The notes under the pieces were generated by a model. The model had not been told where the DNA came from and did not search any database. It saw only the letters and a list, made by a program, of their open reading frames with translations. A stretch of DNA of 64,000 nucleotides from Candidatus Homeothermus arabinoxylanisolvens (GTDB lineage: Bacteria > Bacteroidota > Bacteroidia > Bacteroidales > Muribaculaceae), in assembly GCA_001689405.1 (NCBI GenBank), contig LUJO01000047.1, positions 9,871-73,870 of the forward strand. The letters run 5' to 3'. The translations under genes were made by a program, and so were the position numbers. This document shows, piece by piece, positions 50,031-59,300 of the stretch (position 1 is its first letter; every line of letters starts with the position of its first letter).

Positions 50031-53000
50031 TCAGAAGCCGAACTGTATGCCGAACGTATACTGACGGGGCAGTGCGTAAGGATAACCCAGACCTTCGGGG
50101 TCGGCACCGGAATAGTCGGTTACGGTAAACAGATTCTGTGCTTGGAAATAAACTCGTGCATTGGTGAGTTTTAATTTGTTGCGGATCGGTTCAGGCAATG
50201 TGTAGCCTACGGTGAGTGTCTTGAGCCGCAGGAATGAGCCGTCCTCGATATGGAACTGTGATACTTCGTGCTCGTTGTTGGAGTTGTCGGTTGTAGGTGC
50301 GGGGGTGTCGCAGTCATAATATCCGGTAGTGAGGAATTTATCATATGCGAGGGCCGCGTCCACAAGCTTGGCGCCGTGGTTGCCGTTCCAGCACTGGAAG
50401 AGGTCGGTATAATACTTCGAGTTGTTGAATGCGTCGCGTATGATGGCCGAGAAGAACATGCTCATGTCGAAGCCGCGCCAGTTGGCGCCGAGATTCAGTC
50501 CGAACTGTGCTTTGGGCAGGTCGCATCCGAGCCATGTGCGGTCGTTGTAGTTGATTTTGCCGTCGCCGTCGGCGTCGACATACTTAATGCGGCCCACTGC
50601 AGGATGTCCGAATTCGACCTTATACTTCTGCATGTACTCGTCGACCTCGGCCTGTGTATGGAATACGCCGTCGGTCTTGAAGCCCATCCATGAGCCCAGC
50701 GACTGTCCTACAAGGGAGTGGCCGGCATAACCGCCTCCGTAGGAGTAATATATGTCATCGAGCAGGTTGGTGACTTTGTTTTTTGACACGGTGAAGTTGA
50801 AGCCTATGTCATAGCTGAAATCCTTGCTGACATTTGTGCGCCAGTTTATCTGTCCTTCAAAGCCTCGGTTGGTCATCTCTCCGCCGTTGTACCAGCAGTA
50901 GCCGCCTTCGCCTATCGTGGCTATGTAGGGCTTCTCTACAAGCATGTCCTTTGTCTCTTTATAGAAGTAATCGAGCGATACGGTAAGACGATTGTTGAGG
51001 AAGCCGGCGTCGATACCGAAGTTGGTCTGATAAGTGCGTTCCCATTTGAGGTCGGGATTGGTGGTGCGTATGCGGTATGCTCCGGGCGATAACTTCTTTC
51101 CGTCGCCGTTCATGTTGTAGGAGCCACGGTTGAGGCTCATAAGATACTTGGCATAGAAGGCTTCGTTGTCTATGAGGTCGTTGCCGTTTATACCCCACGA
51201 TCCGCGCAGTTTGAGGTCGGAAAGCCATGAACGTGTCGGCTCCATGAAGTTTTCCTGCGATATGCGCCAGCCGGCCGATACGGAGGGGAACCAGTCGTAG
51301 TTGTGGTCCTTGGACAGTCGTGACGAGGCGTCGCGGCGTATGGTCATCGACATCAGGTACTTGTTGTCGAAGGTGTAGTTGAGCTTTCCGAAGCCCGAGA
51401 ACATGGAGTAGTTTGATGCTCCGGCATCTACGTTCTTGCCGGCGGTGACGTTGCCGAGATAAATGTAGTTGGGGTCTTCGATCTCAAGGCCTGTACCGTA
51501 GCCGAAGAAACTTTCGTTGTGGTAGCGTTTTGCCTCGACGCCGGCGAGAGCCATGATGGAGTTTTTGCCGAAGTCTATGTTGTACTGAGCGGTGTTGGTC
51601 CATACCCAATCGACATTCTTGCCGGTTGACTGGGTAAGTTTGTTGGTGCTGTCACGAAGCCATTTCGGCTCAAAGGTCTTGTTGGTCTCGTTATAGTAGT
51701 TGATACCGAAGTTGGTTTTTATGACAAGGTTCTTTATCGGCTCGACCTGCAGGTAGGCGTTGCCGAATACTCGCCAGTACTCATGCTTGTTGTTGGAGTT
51801 GTTCTCGATGAGGCGCATCATGTTGGGCGCGTCGCCGAGTATGTCGTTGATCTGGTCATTGTATACGCCGTCTACGTCATATACGGCTTTGGCGGGATGT
51901 TGTTTTACGGCATTTTCCTCGGCTTCGTCGGGCATATAGTGGGCGCGCCACCAGTTTACGGCTATATTGCCGCCGGCTTTCAGTCGGTTGTTGATGAAGC
52001 CGTAGTCGGAGCTGAAGCGTGCGTTCACTCTCTTGAAGTCAGACCCCTTTACGATACCTTCATGGTCAAGCCAGCTGAGCGAAAGTGACGAAGCCCCGTT
52101 GTCGGCGCCTTTGGAAAGTCCTATGCTGTAGGTCTGCATAAGGGCGGTGCGGTGTATCTCCTTTTCCCAGTCGGTTGACTGCGGCAGTACGTCGACGCCG
52201 TTGAGGTTTTTGTAGGTCTGCAGTTGTGCGGTGGCTCCGGTGCCGTATACCGACGATGACGGGGTGGCCCCGTTATGGGAGTATTTGTAGGCTGACCAAT
52301 ATACATCGCCCCACTGGTAGGCGTCGAGGAGGTCAAGGCCGCTGTTGTATGTCTGAAGGGTGAGGGTGGCGTCAAAGGTCACCCGTGCTTCGCCCGCCTT
52401 GGCGCGTTTGGTGGTTATTATTATGACACCGTTGGCTGCCTGTGCTCCGTATATTGAAGCCGAGGCTGCGTCTTTAAGGACCTGTATTGACTCTACGTCA
52501 TTGCTGTTGAGTATGGTACCCGGATTTTCACGTGTCATGACACCGTCTATTACGTATAGGGGGCCGTTGGCGTCGCTGCGGAACGATGATGCGCCGCGTA
52601 TCGATGTGCCTGTGCTCAGTCCGCCGGGAGTACCGTCGGTAGTTATTGTCATGCCGGCCACACGCCCTTGCAGCGACTGTATGACGTTGCCCGTCGGGGT
52701 GTCGGCTACATCTTTCATCCTTACTACCGATACGGAGCCGGTAAGGTCCGATTTTTTCTCGGACGAGTAGCCGACCACGACTACTTCATCGAGGAGTTCG
52801 GAGTTCTCGGCAAGGATGACTTGCAGTTGCTCCTGTGCTTTTACGGTTTTGGACTGGAAGCCCACGTAAGAGATTGTAAGGTCGCAGTCTTCAGGTACGA
52901 TTATCTCGAAGTTTCCGTCGATGTCGGTAGCGGTTCCGGCAATTCCCTTTATAGAAGGAATCACGCTTGCTCCTATCAGCGGTTCCGAGTCGGTAGCTGA

Positions 53001-53090
53001 AATTACTGTCCCGTGCACTGTGATGTTCTGTGCCTGTGCCGCAATTGCCGTGATGAACAGCAAAATTGCACTGAGGATTGGTCTTTTCAT
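50031..53090 (-). CDS. SusC/RagA-like TonB-dependent outer-membrane transporter
   Basis: 1019 residues. Signal peptide (1-20, ending AQA), carboxypeptidase-regulatory-like domain (about 24-95), TonB-box/plug with DEVVVVGYSSEKKSDLTGS and GAQAANGVIIITTK, and a 22-strand barrel ending in GIQFGF with a terminal Phe. It imports oligosaccharides bound by SusD using TonB energy. 150 bp after the HTCS gene and co-directional. Confidence 0.95.
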   Translation of the reverse strand: MKRPILSAILLFITAIAAQAQNITVHGTVISATDSEPLIGASVIPSIKGIAGTATDIDGNFEIIVPEDCDLTISYVGFQSKTVKAQEQLQVILAENSELLDEVVVVGYSSEKKSDLTGSVSVVRMKDVADTPTGNVIQSLQGRVAGMTITTDGTPGGLSTGTSIRGASSFRSDANGPLYVIDGVMTRENPGTILNSNDVESIQVLKDAASASIYGAQAANGVIIITTKRAKAGEARVTFDATLTLQTYNSGLDLLDAYQWGDVYWSAYKYSHNGATPSSSVYGTGATAQLQTYKNLNGVDVLPQSTDWEKEIHRTALMQTYSIGLSKGADNGASSLSLSWLDHEGIVKGSDFKRVNARFSSDYGFINNRLKAGGNIAVNWWRAHYMPDEAEENAVKQHPAKAVYDVDGVYNDQINDILGDAPNMMRLIENNSNNKHEYWRVFGNAYLQVEPIKNLVIKTNFGINYYNETNKTFEPKWLRDSTNKLTQSTGKNVDWVWTNTAQYNIDFGKNSIMALAGVEAKRYHNESFFGYGTGLEIEDPNYIYLGNVTAGKNVDAGASNYSMFSGFGKLNYTFDNKYLMSMTIRRDASSRLSKDHNYDWFPSVSAGWRISQENFMEPTRSWLSDLKLRGSWGINGNDLIDNEAFYAKYLMSLNRGSYNMNGDGKKLSPGAYRIRTTNPDLKWERTYQTNFGIDAGFLNNRLTVSLDYFYKETKDMLVEKPYIATIGEGGYCWYNGGEMTNRGFEGQINWRTNVSKDFSYDIGFNFTVSKNKVTNLLDDIYYSYGGGYAGHSLVGQSLGSWMGFKTDGVFHTQAEVDEYMQKYKVEFGHPAVGRIKYVDADGDGKINYNDRTWLGCDLPKAQFGLNLGANWRGFDMSMFFSAIIRDAFNNSKYYTDLFQCWNGNHGAKLVDAALAYDKFLTTGYYDCDTPAPTTDNSNNEHEVSQFHIEDGSFLRLKTLTVGYTLPEPIRNKLKLTNARVYFQAQNLFTVTDYSGADPEGLGYPYALPRQYTFGIQFGF

Positions 53091-53123
53091 GTTTGTGATA
53101 CGATTTTGTTAAAATTTCTACCG

Positions 53124-53131
53124 CAAAATTA
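53124..53131 (-). promoter_or_regulatory. Promoter -7 element of susC
   Basis: TAATTTTG on the minus strand, 33 bp before the susC ATG, with no TTG at -33, as expected for an activator-dependent promoter. Confidence 0.55.
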
Positions 53132-53163
53132 TCGGGTGGCATATGCACGGTGTGTCACGGATG

Positions 53164-53196
53164 TTGCATCGGATATAAAAATCCGTGCAATGCACG
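53164..53196. promoter_or_regulatory. Overlapping dyads between HTCS and susC
   Basis: TTGCATCGGAT (53164-53174) and ATCCGTGCAA (53181-53190) form an inverted repeat with one extra base; CGTGCA-A-TGCACG (53184-53196) is a perfect 13-bp palindrome. They lie upstream of the susC -7 box and downstream of the HTCS stop, so they may be an operator, a terminator or both. Confidence 0.4.
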
Positions 53197-53240
53197 ATTT
53201 TGGCAGGGTTTACAACATTTTTCGCGGTAGAAGGGCCGGT

Positions 53241-55967
53241 TTATTTTGTCAGTTTACTGCGGGTTTCAGTTGGAGTCTCTCCATAGGCGTCGCGATAGCA
53301 TTTCGTGAAATAGGCCGGGGTGGAGAAGCCGGTCTCATACGCTATCTCGCTTATGGTCTTGTCGGAGGAGGTTATCAGTGTACGGCTGCGGCGCAGGCGT
53401 AACCGGCGTATAAGCTCTACCGGCGAGTAGTTGGTGAGCGCCTTTATCTTTCTGTAGAACTGTGAGCGCTCAAGCCCCATTTTGGAGGCCATGCTGTCGA
53501 CATTCAGGTCGGCATTGCCCATCTCGGCATTGAATATCTCGATGAAGCGGGCGTAAAACTCGTTGTCAATGTCGCCCGACGGCTTAGGCTTGTCGGTAGC
53601 GGCGTGTTTGTCGGCCTGAGCGGGCAACGGGTTTTGCCACAGCTCTTTTATGCGCTTGCGGTTGGCTATCAGGCTTGAGCACCGCGACTTCAGCACTGCA
53701 CCGCTGAACGGTTTGGACAGGTATCCGTCGGCTCCGCTGTCGTAGCCTTGTATGCGTTGCTCGTCCATCGAGCAGGCGGTGAGCATAAGTACGGGTATGT
53801 GAGACGTCGACATCTCGTTTTTGATGCGTTTGCAACATTCGAGCCCGTCCATCACCGGCATCATCACGTCGCAGATTATAAGGTCGGGTATGTATTTGGC
53901 TGACTTTGTTATGCCTTCCGGTCCGTTGGATGCGGTGATTATGTTGTAGCTCTCATCGAGCAATTGGCCCACAAGCCGCTGAATGTCTTTGTTGTCATCT
54001 ATCACAAGCACTACGGGCTTGTCGTCGTCAAACGTCAGATTGCCGTCTATGTTGTCAAGCTCGGCCTCTACTTCCTGTCCGCTTATGTTTTTCTCGACGT
54101 CGGCCGATGTGTCGGCAATGTGTCTTACAGGCAGCACAACGGTGAACGTGGAGCCTTTGTCAAGAGCGCTTTCTACCGAAATGCTTCCGCCGTGCAGTTC
54201 TACAAAAGCCTTCACGAGTGAAAGTCCTATGCCGGAGCCGTTGGGGTGCACGCGGTCTACCTGATAGAAGCGGTCAAATATGTTGCCGAGGTCGCGCTGG
54301 CTTATGCCCTTGCCGGTGTCGGCCACCTTGAGTGTCATACAGCTGCCGTCGTTGTCATATGATACGGTGATCGTGCCGTTGTCGGGGGTGTACTTGAATG
54401 CGTTTGATACGAGGTTGAACACCACCCGTTCGAGTTTTTCGGCATCGATGGCTACGGTAGATGTGTCTTTTTCAGGGACAATCAATGACAGCTTGATGTC
54501 GCGTTTGCGCGCTATGGTGTAGAACGACTCCATCCAGTCACGTATGGCTTTGCTGAAGTCTATTTCGGTCAGGTGGAGGTCCAGTTTGCCGTTTTCATAC
54601 TTGCGGAAGTCGAGAATCTGGTTTATTAGACGGCGCAGTATCTTTACGTTCTTGTCAGCTATTTTTATGAGCGTATGTTGCCCGGCGGTAAGATTCTCGG
54701 CTGTCGCGAGTTGCGATACCGGTTCGGCTATAAGTGTCAGCGGTGTGCGCAGGTCGTGCGACACGTTGGTGAAAAACATAAGTTTGGACTGTGTGGCCTC
54801 CTCAAGCTGTGTGTTGAGCGATTTCTGTTTGTCGCGTTCCTCTTCGAGCAGCCTGTTCTTGGCCATAAGGGTTTTCTGGTGGCGGCTGTGCTGCCAGTAG
54901 GCGCGCAGCAGAAGAAAAGCCACTCCGAAAAGCAGTATTATGATGGCTATGCTCGCATAGAACAATGAGGTCTGCGAGGAGTGTTGCGCCCAGTAGTCAT
55001 CTATTTGTGCTTTAAGCACTTTTATCTTGTCGGTCTCATTCTTCAGTGTCTCGTTTTGCATAAGCAGGATGTCGGCGTTTGAAAGATCGACGGCCGACGA
55101 TAGCGGAAGCCGGGTTTCACGCTGGTATGGCTCTCCTTTCAGTATGGCCAAGGCTGTCTGTATGAGGCGGTGGCCTTCGGTCGGATAAAAAAACGTGGCA
55201 TCGATGAGGCTGTCGGCTACAGCCTGAATGCCGATTTCGGGAGCGGCGTCGATGCCTATTATCTTTATGTCGTTGCGTCCTGTGCGTCGGGCAACCTCGG
55301 CGGCGCCGATGGCCATACGGTCATTGTGGGCATATATAAGGTCGACATCGCCATATATATTTAATAATGAATCAACTACGGGTACGGCATCCTCCTTGTT
55401 CCAGTCGGCCGCAACGCTTGCCAGCAGTGTACCGTGGCCTTTGGTAAATTCTTTGACAAAGCCCTTGTGCCGTTCTTCGGCGGGTGTGGAGCCGCGCAGG
55501 CCGTAGATTTCGATGGCATTGGCTCCTTCGCCGAGCAGATGCAGCGCGTAGTGTGCGGCCGACCGTCCGAGTCCTTCGTTGTCTACGCCTATGCGGGCGG
55601 TATATGTGTCGCCTATTATGTCGCGGTCAAATGTTATGACTGGTATGCCGCTTTCGTATACCTCCTTTATTACGGGGGTTAGCGCCGCGGCCTCGTTAGG
55701 CGCTACTACTATTATGTCAAATCCGTTGTCGGCAAAATATCGTATGTCTTCTATCTGCTTGAGGTTGTTGTCGTCGGCAGAGCGTATCTCCACGACGGCG
55801 TCTTCATGAAACATGATTTCGCGATGTATCTCGTCGTTCATTTTAGTACGCCAGTCGTCCTGACTGCACTGCGACACCCCTATGCGGTATACTTTCTCTT
55901 CTGAACAGCCTGATAAGGTCAGTAGTACGGCCAGCAATAAGCAGTATGAAAATGATTGATATTTCAT
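53241..55967 (-). CDS. Hybrid two-component system sensor/regulator (HTCS) with periplasmic sugar-binding domain
   Basis: 908 residues. N-terminal signal/anchor, then a type I periplasmic binding protein domain (about 28-310; IGVSQCSQDDWRTKM, FDRDIIGDTYTARIG), as in the fructose sensor BT1754 of B. thetaiotaomicron. Membrane helix at about 338-360, histidine kinase with His404 in NVSHDLRTPL, ATPase boxes (VFNLVSNAFKYT, GSGIGLSLVK), receiver with Asp700 in CDVMMPVMDG and an AraC-type DNA-binding domain (about 800-908). Next to GH32, permease and fructokinase genes, so fructose is the likely signal. Confidence 0.93.
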   Translation of the reverse strand: MKYQSFSYCLLLAVLLTLSGCSEEKVYRIGVSQCSQDDWRTKMNDEIHREIMFHEDAVVEIRSADDNNLKQIEDIRYFADNGFDIIVVAPNEAAALTPVIKEVYESGIPVITFDRDIIGDTYTARIGVDNEGLGRSAAHYALHLLGEGANAIEIYGLRGSTPAEERHKGFVKEFTKGHGTLLASVAADWNKEDAVPVVDSLLNIYGDVDLIYAHNDRMAIGAAEVARRTGRNDIKIIGIDAAPEIGIQAVADSLIDATFFYPTEGHRLIQTALAILKGEPYQRETRLPLSSAVDLSNADILLMQNETLKNETDKIKVLKAQIDDYWAQHSSQTSLFYASIAIIILLFGVAFLLLRAYWQHSRHQKTLMAKNRLLEEERDKQKSLNTQLEEATQSKLMFFTNVSHDLRTPLTLIAEPVSQLATAENLTAGQHTLIKIADKNVKILRRLINQILDFRKYENGKLDLHLTEIDFSKAIRDWMESFYTIARKRDIKLSLIVPEKDTSTVAIDAEKLERVVFNLVSNAFKYTPDNGTITVSYDNDGSCMTLKVADTGKGISQRDLGNIFDRFYQVDRVHPNGSGIGLSLVKAFVELHGGSISVESALDKGSTFTVVLPVRHIADTSADVEKNISGQEVEAELDNIDGNLTFDDDKPVVLVIDDNKDIQRLVGQLLDESYNIITASNGPEGITKSAKYIPDLIICDVMMPVMDGLECCKRIKNEMSTSHIPVLMLTACSMDEQRIQGYDSGADGYLSKPFSGAVLKSRCSSLIANRKRIKELWQNPLPAQADKHAATDKPKPSGDIDNEFYARFIEIFNAEMGNADLNVDSMASKMGLERSQFYRKIKALTNYSPVELIRRLRLRRSRTLITSSDKTISEIAYETGFSTPAYFTKCYRDAYGETPTETRSKLTK

Positions 55968-55996
55968 TTTTTTGCCATTTAATGTTTAAGGTTTCG

Positions 55997-56004
55997 CAAA
56001 TTTA
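55997..56004 (-). promoter_or_regulatory. Promoter -7 element of the HTCS gene
   Basis: TAAATTTG on the minus strand, 29 bp before the ATG; no TTG at -33. Confidence 0.45.
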
Positions 56005-56070
56005 ATCATAATCATATGAAAAAGAGTGTGTAAAGTATTAAAAATAAGACGATACAACATAATTGACAGC

Positions 56071-56092
56071 TAATACACGATTTTTAATACAC
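56071..56092 (+). promoter_or_regulatory. Direct repeats, candidate HTCS binding site
   Basis: TAATACAC occurs at 56071-56078 and 56085-56092 (14-bp period), just upstream of the GH32 -7 box. AraC-type activators often bind direct repeats at this position. Confidence 0.4.
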
Positions 56093-56111
56093 AATATGCC
56101 GGCTATTATAG

Positions 56112-56119
56112 TAGCTTTG
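56112..56119 (+). promoter_or_regulatory. Promoter -7 element of the GH32 operon
   Basis: TAGCTTTG, 110 bp before the GH32 ATG, with no TTG at -33. The leader would be about 105 nt. Confidence 0.5.
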
Positions 56120-56229
56120 CAATACCGGACGGAACTGTTGACTGTGCCGTGTGGGGGTAAGGATATTTTTTTGAGGTAAAAAAGATTGTTTTTCAGTTCA
56201 GATATCAAGTAAATCAAATAATAGACAAG

Positions 56230-58074
56230 ATGATGAGATTAACGAAATGCTTAATGGCTGTGGTGATGTCGGCGACTGTGCTGTCGATACCGGCCCCGGC
56301 TTCAGCCGCCGGAGGGGTGGAGGTAAACCACCTCGGAGTGAACAACACGCTTGTTAGAGTGACGGGTGAGGGCAGGTATCTGTCGCTGCCGGTTCAGGAA
56401 ACCGCCGACGATGCCAAAATAAATATTCTGGTTGACGGTAATATAGCAGAGACCATATATGTACGTCTCGCCAAGTCGAAAACAGATTATACGGTGCCTT
56501 TCGATATGTCGCCTTACAAAGGACGCAACGTGCTGCTTGATGTCGTGACGCCTCAGGGCAGAGGGTCTATACGCGAGGCTAAGGATGATGCCTGCTGGAA
56601 GGGTATGGCGCTTGTCGATACATTCGATGTGTCCAATCGCGAGAAGTATCGTCCGGCTTTTCATCATACGCCTTCGTATGGCTGGATGAACGATCCTAAC
56701 GGCATGTTCTATAAGGATGGCCGCTGGCATCTGTATTATCAGTACAATCCTTACGGGTCAAAGTGGCAGAATCTTAGCTGGGGGCACTCCGTGTCATCGG
56801 ACCTTGTAAATTGGGAACATATGCCTGTGGCTGTCACGCCCGACGGACTTGGATATATATTCAGCGGCAGTTGCGCCGTGGATAAAGACAATACGTCGGG
56901 ATTTGGCGATGATGCGGTGGTGGCCTTATATACATCGGCGGCCACAAGCCAGATACAGAGCCTTGCCCATAGCGGTGACAACGGGGCTACGTTTGTAAAA
57001 TATCCCGGCAATCCGGTGATAACGCTTGAGAGCGAGGCCCGTGATCCCAAGGTCTTTTGGAATGACGAGACCGGTGAATGGAATCTCGTGCTTGCTCACG
57101 CCCTTGATCATGAGATGCTGTTCTTTACTTCGCCTGACATGAAGGACTGGACGCTTACAGGCTCTTTCGGCAAAGGTCTTGGCGCACAAGGAGGAGTATG
57201 GGAGTGCCCCGATCTGTTCAGACTGCCTGTAGACGGCACTGATGAGGCCAAATGGGTGCTTATATGCAATATCAATCCCGACGGACCTTTCGGGGGCAGC
57301 GGCACTCAATATTTCATAGGTGACTTTGACGGTAAAACTTTTACCGCCGATAAGGATGCAGCCGGCAACGTGCCTACGAAATGGCTCGACTACGGCAAGG
57401 ACCATTATGCTACCGTGAGCTGGAGCAACGCACCTGACAATCGCCGCACGGTCATAGGGTGGATGAGCAACTGGCAGTATGCGGCCGATGTGCCTACCAT
57501 GCAGTTTCGCAGTGCCAATACGCTGCCGCGTGAGATGGGGCTGTTTCGTGCGGCTGACGGCGAGATTTATGCCTCATGCGCTCCGTCGCCCGAACTTACA
57601 TCGCTTAGAGATAAACTTACTCAGAAGACAGCAAAGGCTACTGTAGGCAAGAAAGGCCGTACATATGCCTTGCCGGCCGCCAATGACGGCATATGCGAGA
57701 TACTGCTTGATGTGGATGCGCGTAAAGCTGACGAGGTTAAATTGACGTTGTCAAACAATAGCGGCAATAAGGTAGTGATGAAGTATGACGTCAAGGCCCG
57801 GACTTTGTCATTTGACCGTACCGAAAGCGGTATGACAGGCTTTAGTGAGAGTTTCCCGGCTGTGACGGTAGCGCCCACCCACGAAGTTGACGGTAAGTTA
57901 ACGCTTCGCATTTTTGTCGATCGTTCGAGCATCGAAGTGTTCGGCAATGACGGACGTTTCGTGATGACCAATCTCGTCTTTCCCGATAAGCCGTATTCTT
58001 CGTTTACAGTTGCGTCAGAGGGTGGAACCGCCCGTCTGAGCAATCTCGAAATATATTCATTGAACGTAAAATAG
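56230..58074 (+). CDS. Glycoside hydrolase family 32 (fructan-active enzyme)
   Basis: 614 residues. Signal peptide (about 1-27, ASA) without lipobox, so probably periplasmic. Residues about 30-130 form an extra N-terminal domain of the DUF4980 kind. The five-bladed GH32 propeller has nucleophile Asp155 in WMNDPNG, Asp272 in RDP and acid/base Glu325 in WECPDLF; a C-terminal beta-sandwich ends with the FVDRSSIEVFGNDG motif. It releases fructose from beta-fructans or sucrose-type oligosaccharides; linkage preference is not readable. Followed 16 bp later by the permease. Confidence 0.94.
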   Translation: MMRLTKCLMAVVMSATVLSIPAPASAAGGVEVNHLGVNNTLVRVTGEGRYLSLPVQETADDAKINILVDGNIAETIYVRLAKSKTDYTVPFDMSPYKGRNVLLDVVTPQGRGSIREAKDDACWKGMALVDTFDVSNREKYRPAFHHTPSYGWMNDPNGMFYKDGRWHLYYQYNPYGSKWQNLSWGHSVSSDLVNWEHMPVAVTPDGLGYIFSGSCAVDKDNTSGFGDDAVVALYTSAATSQIQSLAHSGDNGATFVKYPGNPVITLESEARDPKVFWNDETGEWNLVLAHALDHEMLFFTSPDMKDWTLTGSFGKGLGAQGGVWECPDLFRLPVDGTDEAKWVLICNINPDGPFGGSGTQYFIGDFDGKTFTADKDAAGNVPTKWLDYGKDHYATVSWSNAPDNRRTVIGWMSNWQYAADVPTMQFRSANTLPREMGLFRAADGEIYASCAPSPELTSLRDKLTQKTAKATVGKKGRTYALPAANDGICEILLDVDARKADEVKLTLSNNSGNKVVMKYDVKARTLSFDRTESGMTGFSESFPAVTVAPTHEVDGKLTLRIFVDRSSIEVFGNDGRFVMTNLVFPDKPYSSFTVASEGGTARLSNLEIYSLNVK

Positions 58075-58090
58075 TTAAAATCATAAAATC

Positions 58091-59278
58091 ATGGATGTAA
58101 CACAGTCACTCGTGACAAACCGTAAATCGTTTGTGCTGCAGATCGTGCCCGTAATGCTATGTTTTTTTGTAATGGGATTTGTCGATCTCGTGGGTACCGC
58201 CTCCAATTATGTTCAGAAAGACCTCGGCCTTACCGACTCGCAGGCCAATCTGTTTCCGTCGCTCGTGTTTTTCTGGTTCCTGATATTTTCAGTGCCTACA
58301 GGCATACTGATGAACAAGATAGGACGTAAAAAGACCGTGCTTATAAGCCTCGTGGTCACTGCCGCATCGCTTTTCATCCCTGTGTTTGGCGACAGCTATA
58401 TCGTGATGCTGCTGTCATTCTCGCTCCTCGGTATAGGTAATGCCATAATGCAGACCTCGCTCAACCCGCTTGTCACCAATCTTATCAGTGGCGACAAATT
58501 GGCTTCCACGCTCACTTTCGGGCAGTTTGTCAAGGCGATTGCCTCATTTCTTGCTCCCGTTATAGCCGCGTGGGGTGCGACTACCGTGTTTCCTACTTTC
58601 GGCCTCGGTTGGCGAGCTTTGTTTGTCATATACGCCATAGTGAGTTTCCTTTCTATATCGCTGCTTGCTGCAACTCCTATCGATGAGGAGCGCCCCGACA
58701 AGGCTTCGGGTCCTGTGGAGTGTATGAAACTGCTCGGCCGTCCCTTCATACTGCTGTGTTTTATCGGCATAATGTGTCATGTGGGCATCGATGTGGGTAC
58801 CAACACCACCGCACCCAAGATAATCATGGAGCGCCTTTCGCTGCCTCTTGAAGAGGCGGGTTTCGCTACCGGAGTGTATTTCATATTCCGTACTGTAGGG
58901 TGCTTTCTCGGTGCGTTTATACTGCGCTCGATGTCGCCGAAGCTGTTCTTTGGACTTAGTGTAATGATGATGCTTGCCGGTATGGCGATACTTTTCATCG
59001 GCGAATCGTTATTGCCTCTGTATATTGGCATAGGCCTGATAGGTTTCGGTAATTCCAATATATTTTCTGTGGTATTTTCGCAGGCGCTATTGTATTCGCC
59101 CAACGAGAAGAATGAAGTGTCGGGCCTTATGATCATGGGGCTGTTCGGTGGTACGGTATTTCCTCTGGCCATGGGCTATGCCGCCGATGCCGTAGGTCAG
59201 GCCGGAGCGGTGGCCGTCATGACTGTAGGTGTCGCCTATTTGCTCTATTATACTTTTAAAATTAAAACAATATCATAA
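58091..59278 (+). CDS. FHS-family MFS sugar permease, probable fructose transporter
   Basis: 395 residues with about 12 membrane segments. The start LCFFVMGFVDLVGTASNYVQ and NKIGRKKTVL match the fucose/glucose-galactose permease group. Placed between GH32 and a fructokinase, it likely brings fructose through the inner membrane with protons. 22 bp before the kinase start. Confidence 0.88.
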   Translation: MDVTQSLVTNRKSFVLQIVPVMLCFFVMGFVDLVGTASNYVQKDLGLTDSQANLFPSLVFFWFLIFSVPTGILMNKIGRKKTVLISLVVTAASLFIPVFGDSYIVMLLSFSLLGIGNAIMQTSLNPLVTNLISGDKLASTLTFGQFVKAIASFLAPVIAAWGATTVFPTFGLGWRALFVIYAIVSFLSISLLAATPIDEERPDKASGPVECMKLLGRPFILLCFIGIMCHVGIDVGTNTTAPKIIMERLSLPLEEAGFATGVYFIFRTVGCFLGAFILRSMSPKLFFGLSVMMMLAGMAILFIGESLLPLYIGIGLIGFGNSNIFSVVFSQALLYSPNEKNEVSGLMIMGLFGGTVFPLAMGYAADAVGQAGAVAVMTVGVAYLLYYTFKIKTIS

Positions 59279-59300
59279 CTTAACTTTTTGTCATATAATC

